This document shows positions 5,694 to 13,704 of a stretch of DNA of 14,336 nt, one piece after another (the stretch's first letter is position 1; each line of letters begins with the position of its first letter). The DNA is from Litorivicinus sp965656605 (GTDB lineage Bacteria > Pseudomonadota > Gammaproteobacteria > Pseudomonadales > Litorivicinaceae): the NCBI GenBank assembly GCA_965656605.1, contig CBFHLC010000052.1, positions 1 through 14,336 on the forward strand, written 5' to 3'. Under the pieces are notes generated by a model. It was not told the origin of the DNA and ran no database searches. It saw only the letters and a program-made list of their open reading frames with translations. The translations under genes and the position numbers were made by a program.

Positions 5694-7247
5694 TCACTCC
5701 CACTCAATCGTCGCTGGCGGCTTAGAGCTAACGTCGTACACCACGCGCGAGACATCCTCGATCGAATTGATGATCTTGGTCGAAACTCGCTCGATAAAGT
5801 CGTAGGGCAAATGCGCCCAGCGCGCCGTCATAAAGTCCACGGTCTCGACCGCACGCAGTGCAATCACCGGAGCGTAACGTCGCCCGTCCCCGACCACACC
5901 GACTGATTTAACCGGCAGGAATACCGCAAAGGCCTGCGAGGTCTTGTGATACAGACCCTCGTCGTACAGCGCCTGAATAAAGATGTCATCGGCACGACGC
6001 AAAATATCGGCGTACTCTTTTTTCACTTCGCCCAGGATACGAACGCCCAGACCAGGTCCGGGGAAAGGATGACGCCAGACCATATTGTGCGGCAATCCTA
6101 GAGTCTCTCCGATCACACGGACTTCGTCTTTGAACAATTCGCGCAGAGGCTCGACCAGATCAAAATCTAAGTCGTCCGGCAGGCCACCCACGTTGTGGTG
6201 CGATTTGATTACGTGAGCCTTGCCGGTGCGTGAACCCGCGCTCTCGATCACGTCGGGGTAAATCGTGCCCTGCGCCAAGAAGCGCGTGTTGTTGGCCAGT
6301 TTACGAGCCTCATCGGCGAAGACGTCGATAAACACACCACCGATCGCCTTACGTTTGTCCTCGGGGTCATTCAAGCCTTCTAATGCACCCAAGAAACGAG
6401 CCTCGGCGTCTACTCGGATGACTTTGACGCCTAGGTTATCGGCAAAAATCTGCATGACCTGATCGCCCTCGTTCAGGCGCAACAAGCCGTTGTCCACGAA
6501 TACACAGGTCAATTGATCGCCAATGGCCTTGTGCAACAACGCCGCCACCACTGACGAATCAACACCGCCAGACAGCCCTAACATGACGTGATCGCCACCG
6601 ACTTGAGCGCGAATACGCTCGACCGCATCGTCGATGATGTTGTCCGGCTTCCACGAGGCATCACAACCACAGACTTGCAGCACAAAGCGGCTGAGCATTT
6701 CCTTGCCCGCTTCGGTGTGGGTGACCTCGGGGTGGAACTGAATACCGTAGTAGCCGCGCGCCTCATCACCCATCGCCGCAATCGGAGCGCCAGCAGAGGT
6801 ACCCTGGATCTCAAACCCTTCGGGTACCTGCGTGACGCGATCGCCGTGGCTCATCCACACCACGGTTGAGTCGCCCAGACCCGACAGCAAAGTGCCGCCG
6901 GTGGGATTCAAGTCCGCATGGCCGAATTCACGGTGGTCGCTGGTTTCAACCTTGCCACCCAGCTGGGCCGCCATGGTTTGCATGCCATAGCAGATACCCA
7001 GCACCGGCACGCCTGAATTCCAAACGCAATCATGAGCGCGCCAGGTGGTCTCTTCGGTGGCCGACTCGGGACCACCCGATAGGATCAGGCCCTTGGCATC
7101 AAAGTCGATGATTTCCTGCTCAGTCACATCACAGGGGTAGATCTCGCAATACACACCGATTTCGCGCACACGGCGAGCAATCAGTTGGGTGTACTGGCTA
7201 CCGAAATCCAAAATCAAGATGCGGTGTGCGTGGATATCCATAGACAT
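5694..7247 (-). CDS. guaA: GMP synthase (glutamine-hydrolysing)
   Basis: Encodes 517 residues, close to the 525 of E. coli GuaA. The enzyme converts XMP, ATP and glutamine to GMP in the cytoplasm. The N-terminal class I glutamine amidotransferase domain has the nucleophile Cys86 in GICYGMQ and the His172/Glu174 pair in FHPEV. The ATP pyrophosphatase domain has the P-loop SGGVDSS at 226-232, and the dimerisation domain ends in the typical KPPATIEWE tail. The first ATG (7247) is taken because AAGGA lies 9 nt upstream; the second Met, two codons later, would be 15 nt away. It follows guaB by 12 nt, with its ribosome site overlapping the guaB stop, so the two are translated from one operon. Nothing unusual is seen in the protein. 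Confidence 0.98.
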   Translation of the reverse strand: MSMDIHAHRILILDFGSQYTQLIARRVREIGVYCEIYPCDVTEQEIIDFDAKGLILSGGPESATEETTWRAHDCVWNSGVPVLGICYGMQTMAAQLGGKVETSDHREFGHADLNPTGGTLLSGLGDSTVVWMSHGDRVTQVPEGFEIQGTSAGAPIAAMGDEARGYYGIQFHPEVTHTEAGKEMLSRFVLQVCGCDASWKPDNIIDDAVERIRAQVGGDHVMLGLSGGVDSSVVAALLHKAIGDQLTCVFVDNGLLRLNEGDQVMQIFADNLGVKVIRVDAEARFLGALEGLNDPEDKRKAIGGVFIDVFADEARKLANNTRFLAQGTIYPDVIESAGSRTGKAHVIKSHHNVGGLPDDLDFDLVEPLRELFKDEVRVIGETLGLPHNMVWRHPFPGPGLGVRILGEVKKEYADILRRADDIFIQALYDEGLYHKTSQAFAVFLPVKSVGVVGDGRRYAPVIALRAVETVDFMTARWAHLPYDFIERVSTKIINSIEDVSRVVYDVSSKPPATIEWE

Positions 7248-7256
7248 GGCGGCTAG

Positions 7257-7261
7257 TCCTT
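7257..7261 (-). promoter_or_regulatory. guaA ribosome binding site (AAGGA) overlapping the guaB stop codon
   Basis: AAGGA on the minus strand shares two bases with the TAA stop of guaB and lies 9 nt before the guaA ATG. The layout implies translational coupling of guaB and guaA. Confidence 0.7.
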
Positions 7262-8723
7262 AGCGAGTCGGGTAGTTGGGGGCTTCACGGGTAATCGTGA
7301 CGTCGTGTACGTGGCTTTCGGCCACACCGGCATTCGAGATGCGCACAAACTTGGGCTCGTTGCTCATCTGCTGAATAGTTGGGCAACCGGTATAACCCAT
7401 CGAGCTGCGCAGGCCACCCATCAATTGGTGCACGATGTCAGACAAGGGGCCTTTGCAGGGCACACGGCCTTCGATGCCCTCGGGCACCAGCTTTTCACTG
7501 CCGGCGCTGGAATCTTGGAAATAGCGATCCGCGCTGCCTTGGGCCATCGCACCCAGCGAACCCATACCACGATAGGCTTTATAGGCACGGCCCTGATACA
7601 GCTCGACCTCGCCGGGGGCCTCGTCGGTACCGGCCAACAACGAGCCGACCATCACCGCACTGGCACCGGCGGCAATCGCCTTGGCGACATCGCCTGAATA
7701 ACGCAAACCGCCGTCTGCGATGCAGGGCACGTTTTTGCCCTTCAGTGCCTGAGCCACATTCCAGATCGCAGAGATCTGAGGTACGCCGACACCTGCGACA
7801 ATGCGCGTGGTACAGATCGATCCGGGGCCAATACCCACTTTGACCGCATCAGCGCCGGCCTCGGCCAATGCCAAAGCCGCATCAGCCGTCGCAATGTTGC
7901 CGCCGATGACCTGCAGCTGCGGGAAATTCTGTTTCACCCAACGCACACGATCCAACACACCTTTGGAATGTCCATGTGCGGTATCCACCACCACGACGTC
8001 CAAGCCGTTTTCAGCCAAGGCCGTGACGCGATCTTCGGTATCCGCACCGGTCCCTACCGCTGCGCCGACCAACAACTGGCCTTGGGCGTCACGGGCGGCA
8101 TTGGGGAAATTAGCAGCCTTGACCATGTCCTTGAGCGTGACCATGCCCTTGAGCTCGAACGCATCATTGACCACCAAGACTTTTTCGATGCGGTGGGTAT
8201 GCAGTTTCTGGCGAATTTCTTCGTTGTCCGCACCCTCAAGCACGGTGACTAGGCGCTCAGCCGTTGTCATGACTGAGCTGACCGGAGCATTAGGATCATC
8301 TTGGAAGCGCACGTCTCGGCTGGTCACAATACCAACCAGCTTGGCACCGTCGACCACCGGCAGTCCGCTGATGCCGTAACGGCGGGACAGTGCACGCAGC
8401 TCGCTGACCGTGGTGCTGGGCGAGACCGTGTGGGGATCATTGATCACACCGGATTCGTATTTCTTAACCTTGCGGACTTCTTCGGCTTGGCGTTCGATCG
8501 ACAGGTTCTTGTGGACGATGCCCATGCCACCCTGCTCGGCCATGGCAATCGCCAGGCGTGCTTCGGTCACGGTATCCATAGCCGAGGACAGCATTGGAAT
8601 GTTCAAAGCAATCGACTGGGTCAGTTGGGTTTGCAACCGCACATCGGCAGGAATAACCTCCGAATATCCCGGGACAAGTAGCACATCGTCAAAGGTCAGG
8701 GACAGGTCGGAATCAATTCGCAT
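7260..8723 (-). CDS. guaB: Inosine-5'-monophosphate dehydrogenase
   Basis: Encodes 487 residues (E. coli GuaB is 488). It oxidises IMP to XMP with NAD+, the committed step of GMP synthesis. The (beta/alpha)8 barrel is interrupted by a CBS pair at about 93-205. The catalytic cysteine is Cys304 in GPGSICTTR, the IMP phosphate site shows as DGGLRYSGD and MVGSLLAGTDE, and the mobile-flap region includes GMGSLGAM and YFQ. The start is ATG 8723, with GGAGG four nt upstream and the MRIDSDLSLTFDDVLL N-terminus of the family; an open frame runs further upstream to 8798 but that part has no family character. A TAAAAT -10-like hexamer (8758-8763) lies about 35 nt before the start, without a clear -35. 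guaB leads the guaBA operon and is divergent from xseA. Confidence 0.98.
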   Translation of the reverse strand: MRIDSDLSLTFDDVLLVPGYSEVIPADVRLQTQLTQSIALNIPMLSSAMDTVTEARLAIAMAEQGGMGIVHKNLSIERQAEEVRKVKKYESGVINDPHTVSPSTTVSELRALSRRYGISGLPVVDGAKLVGIVTSRDVRFQDDPNAPVSSVMTTAERLVTVLEGADNEEIRQKLHTHRIEKVLVVNDAFELKGMVTLKDMVKAANFPNAARDAQGQLLVGAAVGTGADTEDRVTALAENGLDVVVVDTAHGHSKGVLDRVRWVKQNFPQLQVIGGNIATADAALALAEAGADAVKVGIGPGSICTTRIVAGVGVPQISAIWNVAQALKGKNVPCIADGGLRYSGDVAKAIAAGASAVMVGSLLAGTDEAPGEVELYQGRAYKAYRGMGSLGAMAQGSADRYFQDSSAGSEKLVPEGIEGRVPCKGPLSDIVHQLMGGLRSSMGYTGCPTIQQMSNEPKFVRISNAGVAESHVHDVTITREAPNYPTR

Positions 8724-8727
8724 GGGG

Positions 8728-8732
8728 CCTCC
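8728..8732 (-). promoter_or_regulatory. Strong ribosome binding site (GGAGG) fixing the guaB start
   Basis: GGAGG on the minus strand ends 4 nt before the ATG at 8723. This decides against the longer upstream reading frame, which would overlap the xseA start. Confidence 0.75.
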
Positions 8733-8791
8733 AGTGCATATGCGTTGAAAGCACGGCATTTTACGTCGAAACAGGACAACAAAACACCCGT

Positions 8792-10225
8792 ATGCCAACA
8801 GAATTTCAAGCCACCTCGATGAGCGTCACACAAGTGTCGCAGCAGATCGGTCAATCCCTGCAAGCCGGGTTCCCACAATGGATCTGGCTAGAGGGCGAAA
8901 TCAGTGGGTTTCGAGCCTGGGGCCGCCCCGTGGTGCGGGCATGGTATTTCGACTTAAAAGACGACAAAAGCACCCTGCCCGCGGTGGTGTGGTCCAGCGA
9001 CATGCCCACCATGGCTCAGCCCCGCGAGGGTGAGCAGGTTCGCGTGTTGGCCAAGGTGTCCTGGGCCAACAAACAGGGCAAGGTGTCGCTGAACGTCAAG
9101 CAGATGCAACCTGCGGGTTTGGGCGCCCTGCTGATCGAAATCGAGCGTCGACGTACTGCTCTGGTCAATGACGGCTTAACCGAGATCAAGCGTCCCCAGC
9201 CAAAGTATCCCAAACAGATTGCGCTGGTCACCAGTCCGGACAGTGCTGCGGCCGCCGATGTATTGCGTGTACTACGTCTGCGCTGGCCGCTGGCTGCCGT
9301 GCGGATTTACCCCTCTGGGGTTCAAGGGGATCAGGCCCCTGCCCAGTTAATACGAGCGCTGGATCAGATGGACGCCGAGGGACAATCCGATATCTGCCTG
9401 TTGGTTCGTGGCGGTGGCTCGCTCACGGATCTAATGGCCTTTAATGACGAGGCCCTGTGCCGCCGGCTGCATTTAACCCACTGCCCGGTCATCACCGGGG
9501 TCGGACATGAAACCGACACCGGCCTGGTCGACTGGGTCAGTGATCGCTACGCCTCGACACCCAGTAACGCAGCCGAGCTGGCCACCCCCGATTGGCAAGA
9601 GGTCCAGGCGCAAATTGATCAACGCAGCCGCCAAATCCGCCACATCATGGGCCTTAGCCTGCAACATGCGCAAAGCCAGCTGGCCAGGGTCACTCAACGA
9701 CTGCAAAACCCAGCCGGATTGTTCGCCCGCAAACGCGAGATCAGCCAACGATTGCAGCGGGATCTAACTCGCCAAACACAGCTGTCCGCACAGCAACGGC
9801 GGATCCATCTGCAAGGGCTGATTCAGCGCCTGCTCGCTCAGGATCCAAAACAAGCGATTTACCAAGCCCAGCTGCGCCATACGGCGCTGACTAAGCGTTT
9901 GAATGCCAACCCGATGCGACTGAACTGGCAAGCCTTACAACACCGTCTGGTGTCGCTGACCGAGCGCGCCACCCGCGCTCAAACACGCCAGATCGAGCAA
10001 CTCGCCCAACGGGTCGCTCGACGTCACGACAGCTTGAAAAGCCTGGACCCCAAGAGTGTGCTGGCACGCGGCTATGCCTACGTCGAGGCCGCTGACGGAC
10101 GCGTGGTCACTCGCGGTGCGGATTTGGCACTCAACGATCAACTCACTTTAAGGATGCAAGACCATGAAAGCCTGGATGTGGGTGTTCACGTGGATCACCT
10201 CGAGCGCAAGCCTAGCCAGCCCTGA
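8792..10225 (+). CDS. xseA: Exodeoxyribonuclease VII large subunit
   Basis: Encodes 477 residues. With the small subunit XseB, exonuclease VII degrades single-stranded DNA from both ends to oligonucleotides. The N-terminal OB-fold shows as VWLEGEIS-like WIWLEGEISGF followed by WYFDLKDD and the QMQPAG strand. The catalytic domain has ALVTSPDSAAAADVL, IYPSGVQGDQAP, the RGGGSLTDLMAFNDE motif and VGHETDTGLVDWVSD. A long helical, Gln/Arg-rich region (about 265-430) is the coiled-coil stalk, and the LARGYAYV segment near the C-terminus is typical. The start is uncertain: ATG 8792 and ATG 8819 (nine residues shorter, directly at the OB-fold) both lack a good ribosome site. It heads a plus-strand cluster, and the next gene starts inside its 3' end. 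xseB is not in the window. Confidence 0.96.
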   Translation: MPTEFQATSMSVTQVSQQIGQSLQAGFPQWIWLEGEISGFRAWGRPVVRAWYFDLKDDKSTLPAVVWSSDMPTMAQPREGEQVRVLAKVSWANKQGKVSLNVKQMQPAGLGALLIEIERRRTALVNDGLTEIKRPQPKYPKQIALVTSPDSAAAADVLRVLRLRWPLAAVRIYPSGVQGDQAPAQLIRALDQMDAEGQSDICLLVRGGGSLTDLMAFNDEALCRRLHLTHCPVITGVGHETDTGLVDWVSDRYASTPSNAAELATPDWQEVQAQIDQRSRQIRHIMGLSLQHAQSQLARVTQRLQNPAGLFARKREISQRLQRDLTRQTQLSAQQRRIHLQGLIQRLLAQDPKQAIYQAQLRHTALTKRLNANPMRLNWQALQHRLVSLTERATRAQTRQIEQLAQRVARRHDSLKSLDPKSVLARGYAYVEAADGRVVTRGADLALNDQLTLRMQDHESLDVGVHVDHLERKPSQP

Positions 10226-10961
10226 AAGCGGACTCTACCCCGGCGGGCTGGCCATCGTGCCGCTGCCTGCGGGCACGCAAGAGGCGACCTTCCGCGGCAA
10301 GCCGGTATGGATCGAAAACTCCGAGGCCAGAATTGGTATTCCGCTAGACGAAGCCCCCGGCCCAAGCGGCATCAAAACCGATCAGGGTCAATGGGTCGGG
10401 TTTACGATCGCCGGGCGCGACTACCCTGAGCAACACATCCGGATCAAAAACACCCAACAAGTCAGCCCAAACAACGACAACCTGGCGCGCATCCGAGCCG
10501 AAGCTAGCGAGCAAAGCGCTTGGTACCGGCGATTCAGCCCATGGCAGCCTGAATTTCCCTTTGTCTATCCAGTGAAAGGACGCGTCAGTGGCGAGTTTGG
10601 TCGTCGACGGGTATTCAACGGCCAGCCCCGCCGCCCCCACTCCGGGATAGATATTGCAGCCCCCCGCGGCACGCCCGTGGTGGCCCCCTCGGGCGGGCAG
10701 ATCATCGGCATCGGCGATTATTTTTTTAACGGCAAGACGGTATTCATAGATCACGGTCAGGGGCTGATTACGATGTTCTGCCATCTATCCTCAGTGGACG
10801 TGGCGGTTGGTGATTGGGTCAACCCCGGACAAGACGTAGCCAAGGTCGGTAGCACTGGACGCTCGACCGGGCCACACCTGCATTGGACACTGAGTCTCAA
10901 CGATGCGCGAATTGAGCCGCACTTATTGCTTCCCGAGCTGTCGAAACTGCCACGGAAGTAG
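10164..10961 (+). CDS. Secreted M23-family metallopeptidase (peptidoglycan hydrolase-like)
   Basis: Encodes 265 residues. Residues 1-18 are a short signal peptide ending SLA, so the product is periplasmic. Residues about 19-125 form an N-terminal region of beta-strand character, and about 130-258 are the M23 (LytM) fold. The zinc ligands His159 and Asp163 (HSGID) and His240 of the HLH motif (238-240) are intact, with His207 in the FCHLS strand, so the enzyme is predicted active. M23 enzymes cleave peptide cross-bridges in peptidoglycan. The ATG at 10164 lies 62 nt inside xseA; it is preferred because TAAGGA sits 9 nt upstream and it alone supplies a signal peptide. The next gene follows after 11 nt. 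An M23 gene beside xseA is, as far as I recall, common in related gammaproteobacteria. The physiological substrate is not known. Confidence 0.92.
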   Translation: MKAWMWVFTWITSSASLASPESGLYPGGLAIVPLPAGTQEATFRGKPVWIENSEARIGIPLDEAPGPSGIKTDQGQWVGFTIAGRDYPEQHIRIKNTQQVSPNNDNLARIRAEASEQSAWYRRFSPWQPEFPFVYPVKGRVSGEFGRRRVFNGQPRRPHSGIDIAAPRGTPVVAPSGGQIIGIGDYFFNGKTVFIDHGQGLITMFCHLSSVDVAVGDWVNPGQDVAKVGSTGRSTGPHLHWTLSLNDARIEPHLLLPELSKLPRK

Positions 10962-10972
10962 TAGGTTGAGGT

Positions 10973-11929
10973 ATGAGTAATACCCTGCCGCACGTTGCAC
11001 CCACCCATACCTTGCCCACCTTGGGCGAGATCATGTTGCGCGATGTACCCGTTCTGCCCGGCTCAACGGATTTGGTTCAGGCACTCAAGGTACTGGAACA
11101 ATCCAATCACGGCGTTGCGATGTGCGTTATGCCAGGCCAGCCGCCCAAAGCATTGACCTCGGCCGATTGCACTCAGTTATTAATGACGTCATTGCAGGGC
11201 TTTCCCGTGCCCCAGCGTCTGGCAGACGCTGCCCAAAGCGTCGATTTTCAAATGTTCAGTCATCAGGGCGTCGATGAGGCGCTCGGCGAACTGCAGGGCA
11301 ATTTGCAGCATGGTATTGCGATTTACGAAGGGGATCAGCTGATTGGCTATGTCGGGACCGAGCAGTGGAGCGCACTGAGCCTCAGATTCCTGCAGCCGGC
11401 GCGCCAAGTCGAGTGGCCCGAGGATCCCAATGATCTGAAGGACCCGCTGACTGGCCTGCCGGACCACCGCGCCTATCGCATGAATTTAGAAATGCGGCTG
11501 ATTGATCATCAAGAGCTGCAGTCGAACTTCTCGCTGGGCTTGATCGAGATTGATTGGTTAGACGGGCTGGTCCAGCGTCACAGCATGAATGAAGAACGCA
11601 GCACCGTGCAGCGGGTCTCAAACATATTGGTCAGTGGGCTGCGGGCCAACGATGCGCTGTACTGCCTAGAAGCTGGCAAATGGGGCCTGATCATGGGGGA
11701 TGTGTCCCCCAACATTGCCCGGGCGATTAGCTCACGTCTGATCGAGTCCGTCTGGCAAGCCGAGTTCAAAAACCATGGCTCGCCCTTGGGCAAGATCAGT
11801 ATTAGCGCGGGTGTTTGCGGACCTGGCATCGATTCGGATAGCACCGAGAACGATGCTGAGGAGGCCCTGGAACAAGCCCTGATGAGCGGTGGCCATCAGG
11901 TACGTGTGTTGGGCGAGCGTCTGATTTAA
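10973..11929 (+). CDS. CBS-pair plus degenerate GGDEF protein with retained I-site, candidate c-di-GMP receptor
   Basis: Encodes 318 residues without signal peptide or membrane segment. Residues about 15-135 resemble a CBS-domain pair (GEIMLRDVPVLPG start, second half ending GDQLIGYVGTEQW). Residues about 153-312 are a GGDEF fold: DPLTGLPDHRAYR (157-169), the LIEID strand, and ISISAGV (275-281). The signature position reads EAGKW (233-237) instead of GG(D/E)EF, and the HFK-type substrate residues are replaced, so diguanylate cyclase activity is not expected. An RAND motif (224-227) lies exactly five residues before the signature, where the RxxD inhibitory c-di-GMP site sits in active cyclases. 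Degenerate GGDEF domains that keep this site act as c-di-GMP receptors in several known proteins. The gene follows the M23 gene by 11 nt (AGG 7 nt before ATG) and ends in the TTAA shared with the opposing small gene. Confidence 0.85.
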   Translation: MSNTLPHVAPTHTLPTLGEIMLRDVPVLPGSTDLVQALKVLEQSNHGVAMCVMPGQPPKALTSADCTQLLMTSLQGFPVPQRLADAAQSVDFQMFSHQGVDEALGELQGNLQHGIAIYEGDQLIGYVGTEQWSALSLRFLQPARQVEWPEDPNDLKDPLTGLPDHRAYRMNLEMRLIDHQELQSNFSLGLIEIDWLDGLVQRHSMNEERSTVQRVSNILVSGLRANDALYCLEAGKWGLIMGDVSPNIARAISSRLIESVWQAEFKNHGSPLGKISISAGVCGPGIDSDSTENDAEEALEQALMSGGHQVRVLGERLI

Positions 11930-12219
11930 CAGTCGATATCAACCAATCGTTTCGGTCCCTGCGTCGGGGCATCCAATGGCGCACTGTCCTGATATGCCGA
12001 CACCGTGGGTGCTTGTGCATCCGCCTCGCCTGCTCGGCGGCCTCGACCCTGACGCCCTTCAACACGGCGATTTTTGCGCCTGCGATCGCGCACGAAGTGA
12101 TGGCGTGGATGTAGCGCGTCGTCACTTTTTGTCGACTCTGACACCGCAGGAGCAGCCGAGGTTTCAGCCGGTTTGTTCACCTCAGCAGGTCGGTGAAGGG
12201 ATGTTGGATCAATACGCAT
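11926..12219 (-). CDS. Small basic hypothetical protein downstream of dinB
   Basis: Encodes 97 residues. I do not recognise a family. The protein begins MRIDPTSLHRP, is Ala/Pro/Glu/Ser-rich, and carries a strongly basic stretch at about residues 44-62 (RDRRRKNRRVEGRQGRGRR), then a polar tail. It is probably mostly disordered and may bind nucleic acid, but that is only a compositional guess. It lies 31 nt after the dinB stop on the same strand, and its TAA stop shares the palindrome TTAA with the stop of the convergent CBS/GGDEF gene. The ribosome site is weak (AGG one nt before the ATG). The upstream reading frame stays open for twelve codons without a usual start codon. It could be a spurious reading frame; neat packing between two genes favours a real gene. 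Confidence 0.55.
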   Translation of the reverse strand: MRIDPTSLHRPAEVNKPAETSAAPAVSESTKSDDALHPRHHFVRDRRRKNRRVEGRQGRGRRAGEADAQAPTVSAYQDSAPLDAPTQGPKRLVDIDC

Positions 12220-12250
12220 GCCTAGAAAATCGGCCGCATCGGGAAAAACT

Positions 12251-13297
12251 TTAAAGATCTAAATCCAGTTGGCGTCCCCACTCGGGTGGGCCCAGTCGCA
12301 CACCCACTCCGATCAGTCGCACCCCACCGGGATTGCGCTGCCAAGCCTGCTCCAGATAGTGCCGACAACTACTCGCCAGATCGGTCTCGACACTGCCCTC
12401 GGCGGTGGTTTGACTGAAATCGACAAATTTGAGTTTTACAAAAACTCCACGAACCCGATCCGCGTGGGCATCCATCCGGCTCTCGAGCTTTTCTATCAGT
12501 TCTGGCAGCTTGGCCAGGCAGGACTCCAGATCCGGGCAGTCTTGCGAAAATGTATTCTCGACGCTGACGCTTTTACGCTGTCGACTGACCTTAACCGGAC
12601 GCTCGTCGATGCCTCGTACTAAGTGATACAGCCGCTCCCCCATCGAGCCGAAACGGCGCACACAGTCGCGCCGGCTGATGGGCAACATGTCCCGAGCCAG
12701 TGTCAAATCATCATCAGCAAGCTTTTGCGAAAACTTGGGCCCCACCCCTGGAAATTTTCGTAAGGGTAAGTCGTGAACAAATGACTCCACCGCATCAGGG
12801 GGCAGCACGGTCAAACCATCAGGCTTCTCCCAATCGCTGGCGACCTTGGCCAGAAATTTATTGACCGATACGCCTGCCGACACACGTATTCCAACAGTCT
12901 CAAACACCTGCTGTTTAATCGCCTGGGCCATTCGCGTGGCAGATCCATGGTACTGCTGGCAATCGCTGACATCCAGATAGGCCTCGTCTAGCGACAGCGG
13001 CTCGATCAGATCCGTGAATTGGCGAAACACCGCATGCATTCCTTGCGAGGCCTCGCGGTATTTGGCCATGTCGGGCTTGATAAAAACCAAGGCTGGACAC
13101 AGGCGCAAGGCCTGCGCTGAGGGCATGGCCGAGCGGACGCCGTAGCTACGTGCTTGATAATTGGCGGTTGCGATCACCCCGCGTCCATCGGGGCGCCCCC
13201 CAACCACGACCGGCTGCCCAGCTAAGCTCGGATCGTCTCGCTCCTCGACTGAGGCGTAAAAACTGTCGGCATCGACATGGATTATTTTTCGGCTCAC
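12251..13297 (-). CDS. dinB: DNA polymerase IV (Y-family translesion polymerase)
   Basis: Encodes 348 residues from a GTG at 13297. This start is chosen because it overlaps the DUF3429 stop as GTGA and matches the family N-terminus. Catalytic metal ligands are Asp9 (IIHVDAD) and Asp104/Glu105 (SLDEAYLDV). Tyr14 occupies the steric-gate position that excludes ribonucleotides. The palm and fingers motifs include VIATANYQARSYGVRSAMP; the thumb has the helix-hairpin-helix-like FPGVGPKFSQKL, and the little finger carries the basic RQRKSVSVE strand. The C-terminus ends RQLDLDL, which fits the QLxLxL sliding-clamp-binding motif (E. coli Pol IV ends in QLVLGL). Pol IV bypasses lesions and extends misaligned primers with low fidelity. 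No LexA box was recognised upstream; it appears co-transcribed with the DUF3429 gene. Confidence 0.96.
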   Translation of the reverse strand: MSRKIIHVDADSFYASVEERDDPSLAGQPVVVGGRPDGRGVIATANYQARSYGVRSAMPSAQALRLCPALVFIKPDMAKYREASQGMHAVFRQFTDLIEPLSLDEAYLDVSDCQQYHGSATRMAQAIKQQVFETVGIRVSAGVSVNKFLAKVASDWEKPDGLTVLPPDAVESFVHDLPLRKFPGVGPKFSQKLADDDLTLARDMLPISRRDCVRRFGSMGERLYHLVRGIDERPVKVSRQRKSVSVENTFSQDCPDLESCLAKLPELIEKLESRMDAHADRVRGVFVKLKFVDFSQTTAEGSVETDLASSCRHYLEQAWQRNPGGVRLIGVGVRLGPPEWGRQLDLDL

Positions 13298-13704
13298 GGC
13301 ACCAGCAGCAAGGCCAAACCGATCATTGCACCTAACGATAAGTGCCCACGTAGCTGCAGGAACCATTCAGGCCAATCAACACTATCGGCGTGGCGACGAT
13401 CGTACACCCACTGCCCACCAAACCCACCCAGCAGGATGAACACGGCAAAGGGAGGCAACAACAAAGCGGTAAACCCAATCAGCGAGGGCACGACTGAGAC
13501 CGCGATCCGGTGGGTCGGATCAGACTGGTCTACATGACCACGCAAACCTGAACCCCACTGGATACCGCCCAGAAAGCTCAAAATCAGCGCGCCGTAAACA
13601 ACACCGACCTGCGCCATCGGCAGCCCAGCCAAGTGCCCGATCGCGGCGGCAGCAAAGGGAAGCAATCCGGCGTAGCCCAAGACTTTAATCAGTCGAATAT
13701 TCAT
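13294..13704 (-). CDS. DUF3429 family membrane protein
   Basis: Encodes 136 residues from ATG 13704, which has GAGAG about 5 nt upstream; the frame is open further upstream but without a hydrophobic start. Four to five hydrophobic segments are visible: about 5-27, 31-52, 63-100 (probably two spans around a Pro-Pro) and 116-135. The FLGGIQWG motif at 44-51 is characteristic of DUF3429, an inner-membrane family without a known function. The stop overlaps the dinB start as GTGA, so translation is coupled. Why a small membrane protein is coupled to a translesion polymerase is not evident from the sequence. Confidence 0.85.
   Translation of the reverse strand: MNIRLIKVLGYAGLLPFAAAAIGHLAGLPMAQVGVVYGALILSFLGGIQWGSGLRGHVDQSDPTHRIAVSVVPSLIGFTALLLPPFAVFILLGGFGGQWVYDRRHADSVDWPEWFLQLRGHLSLGAMIGLALLLVP

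Noticed and set aside
8724..8798. Longer N-terminus for guaB
   Set aside because: The frame is open, but the extra residues match nothing in the family, overlap the xseA start, and the strong GGAGG sits before ATG 8723.
13298..13366. Longer N-terminus for dinB
   Set aside because: These codons lie inside the DUF3429 gene and do not resemble Pol IV; the GTG at 13297 gives the family N-terminus.
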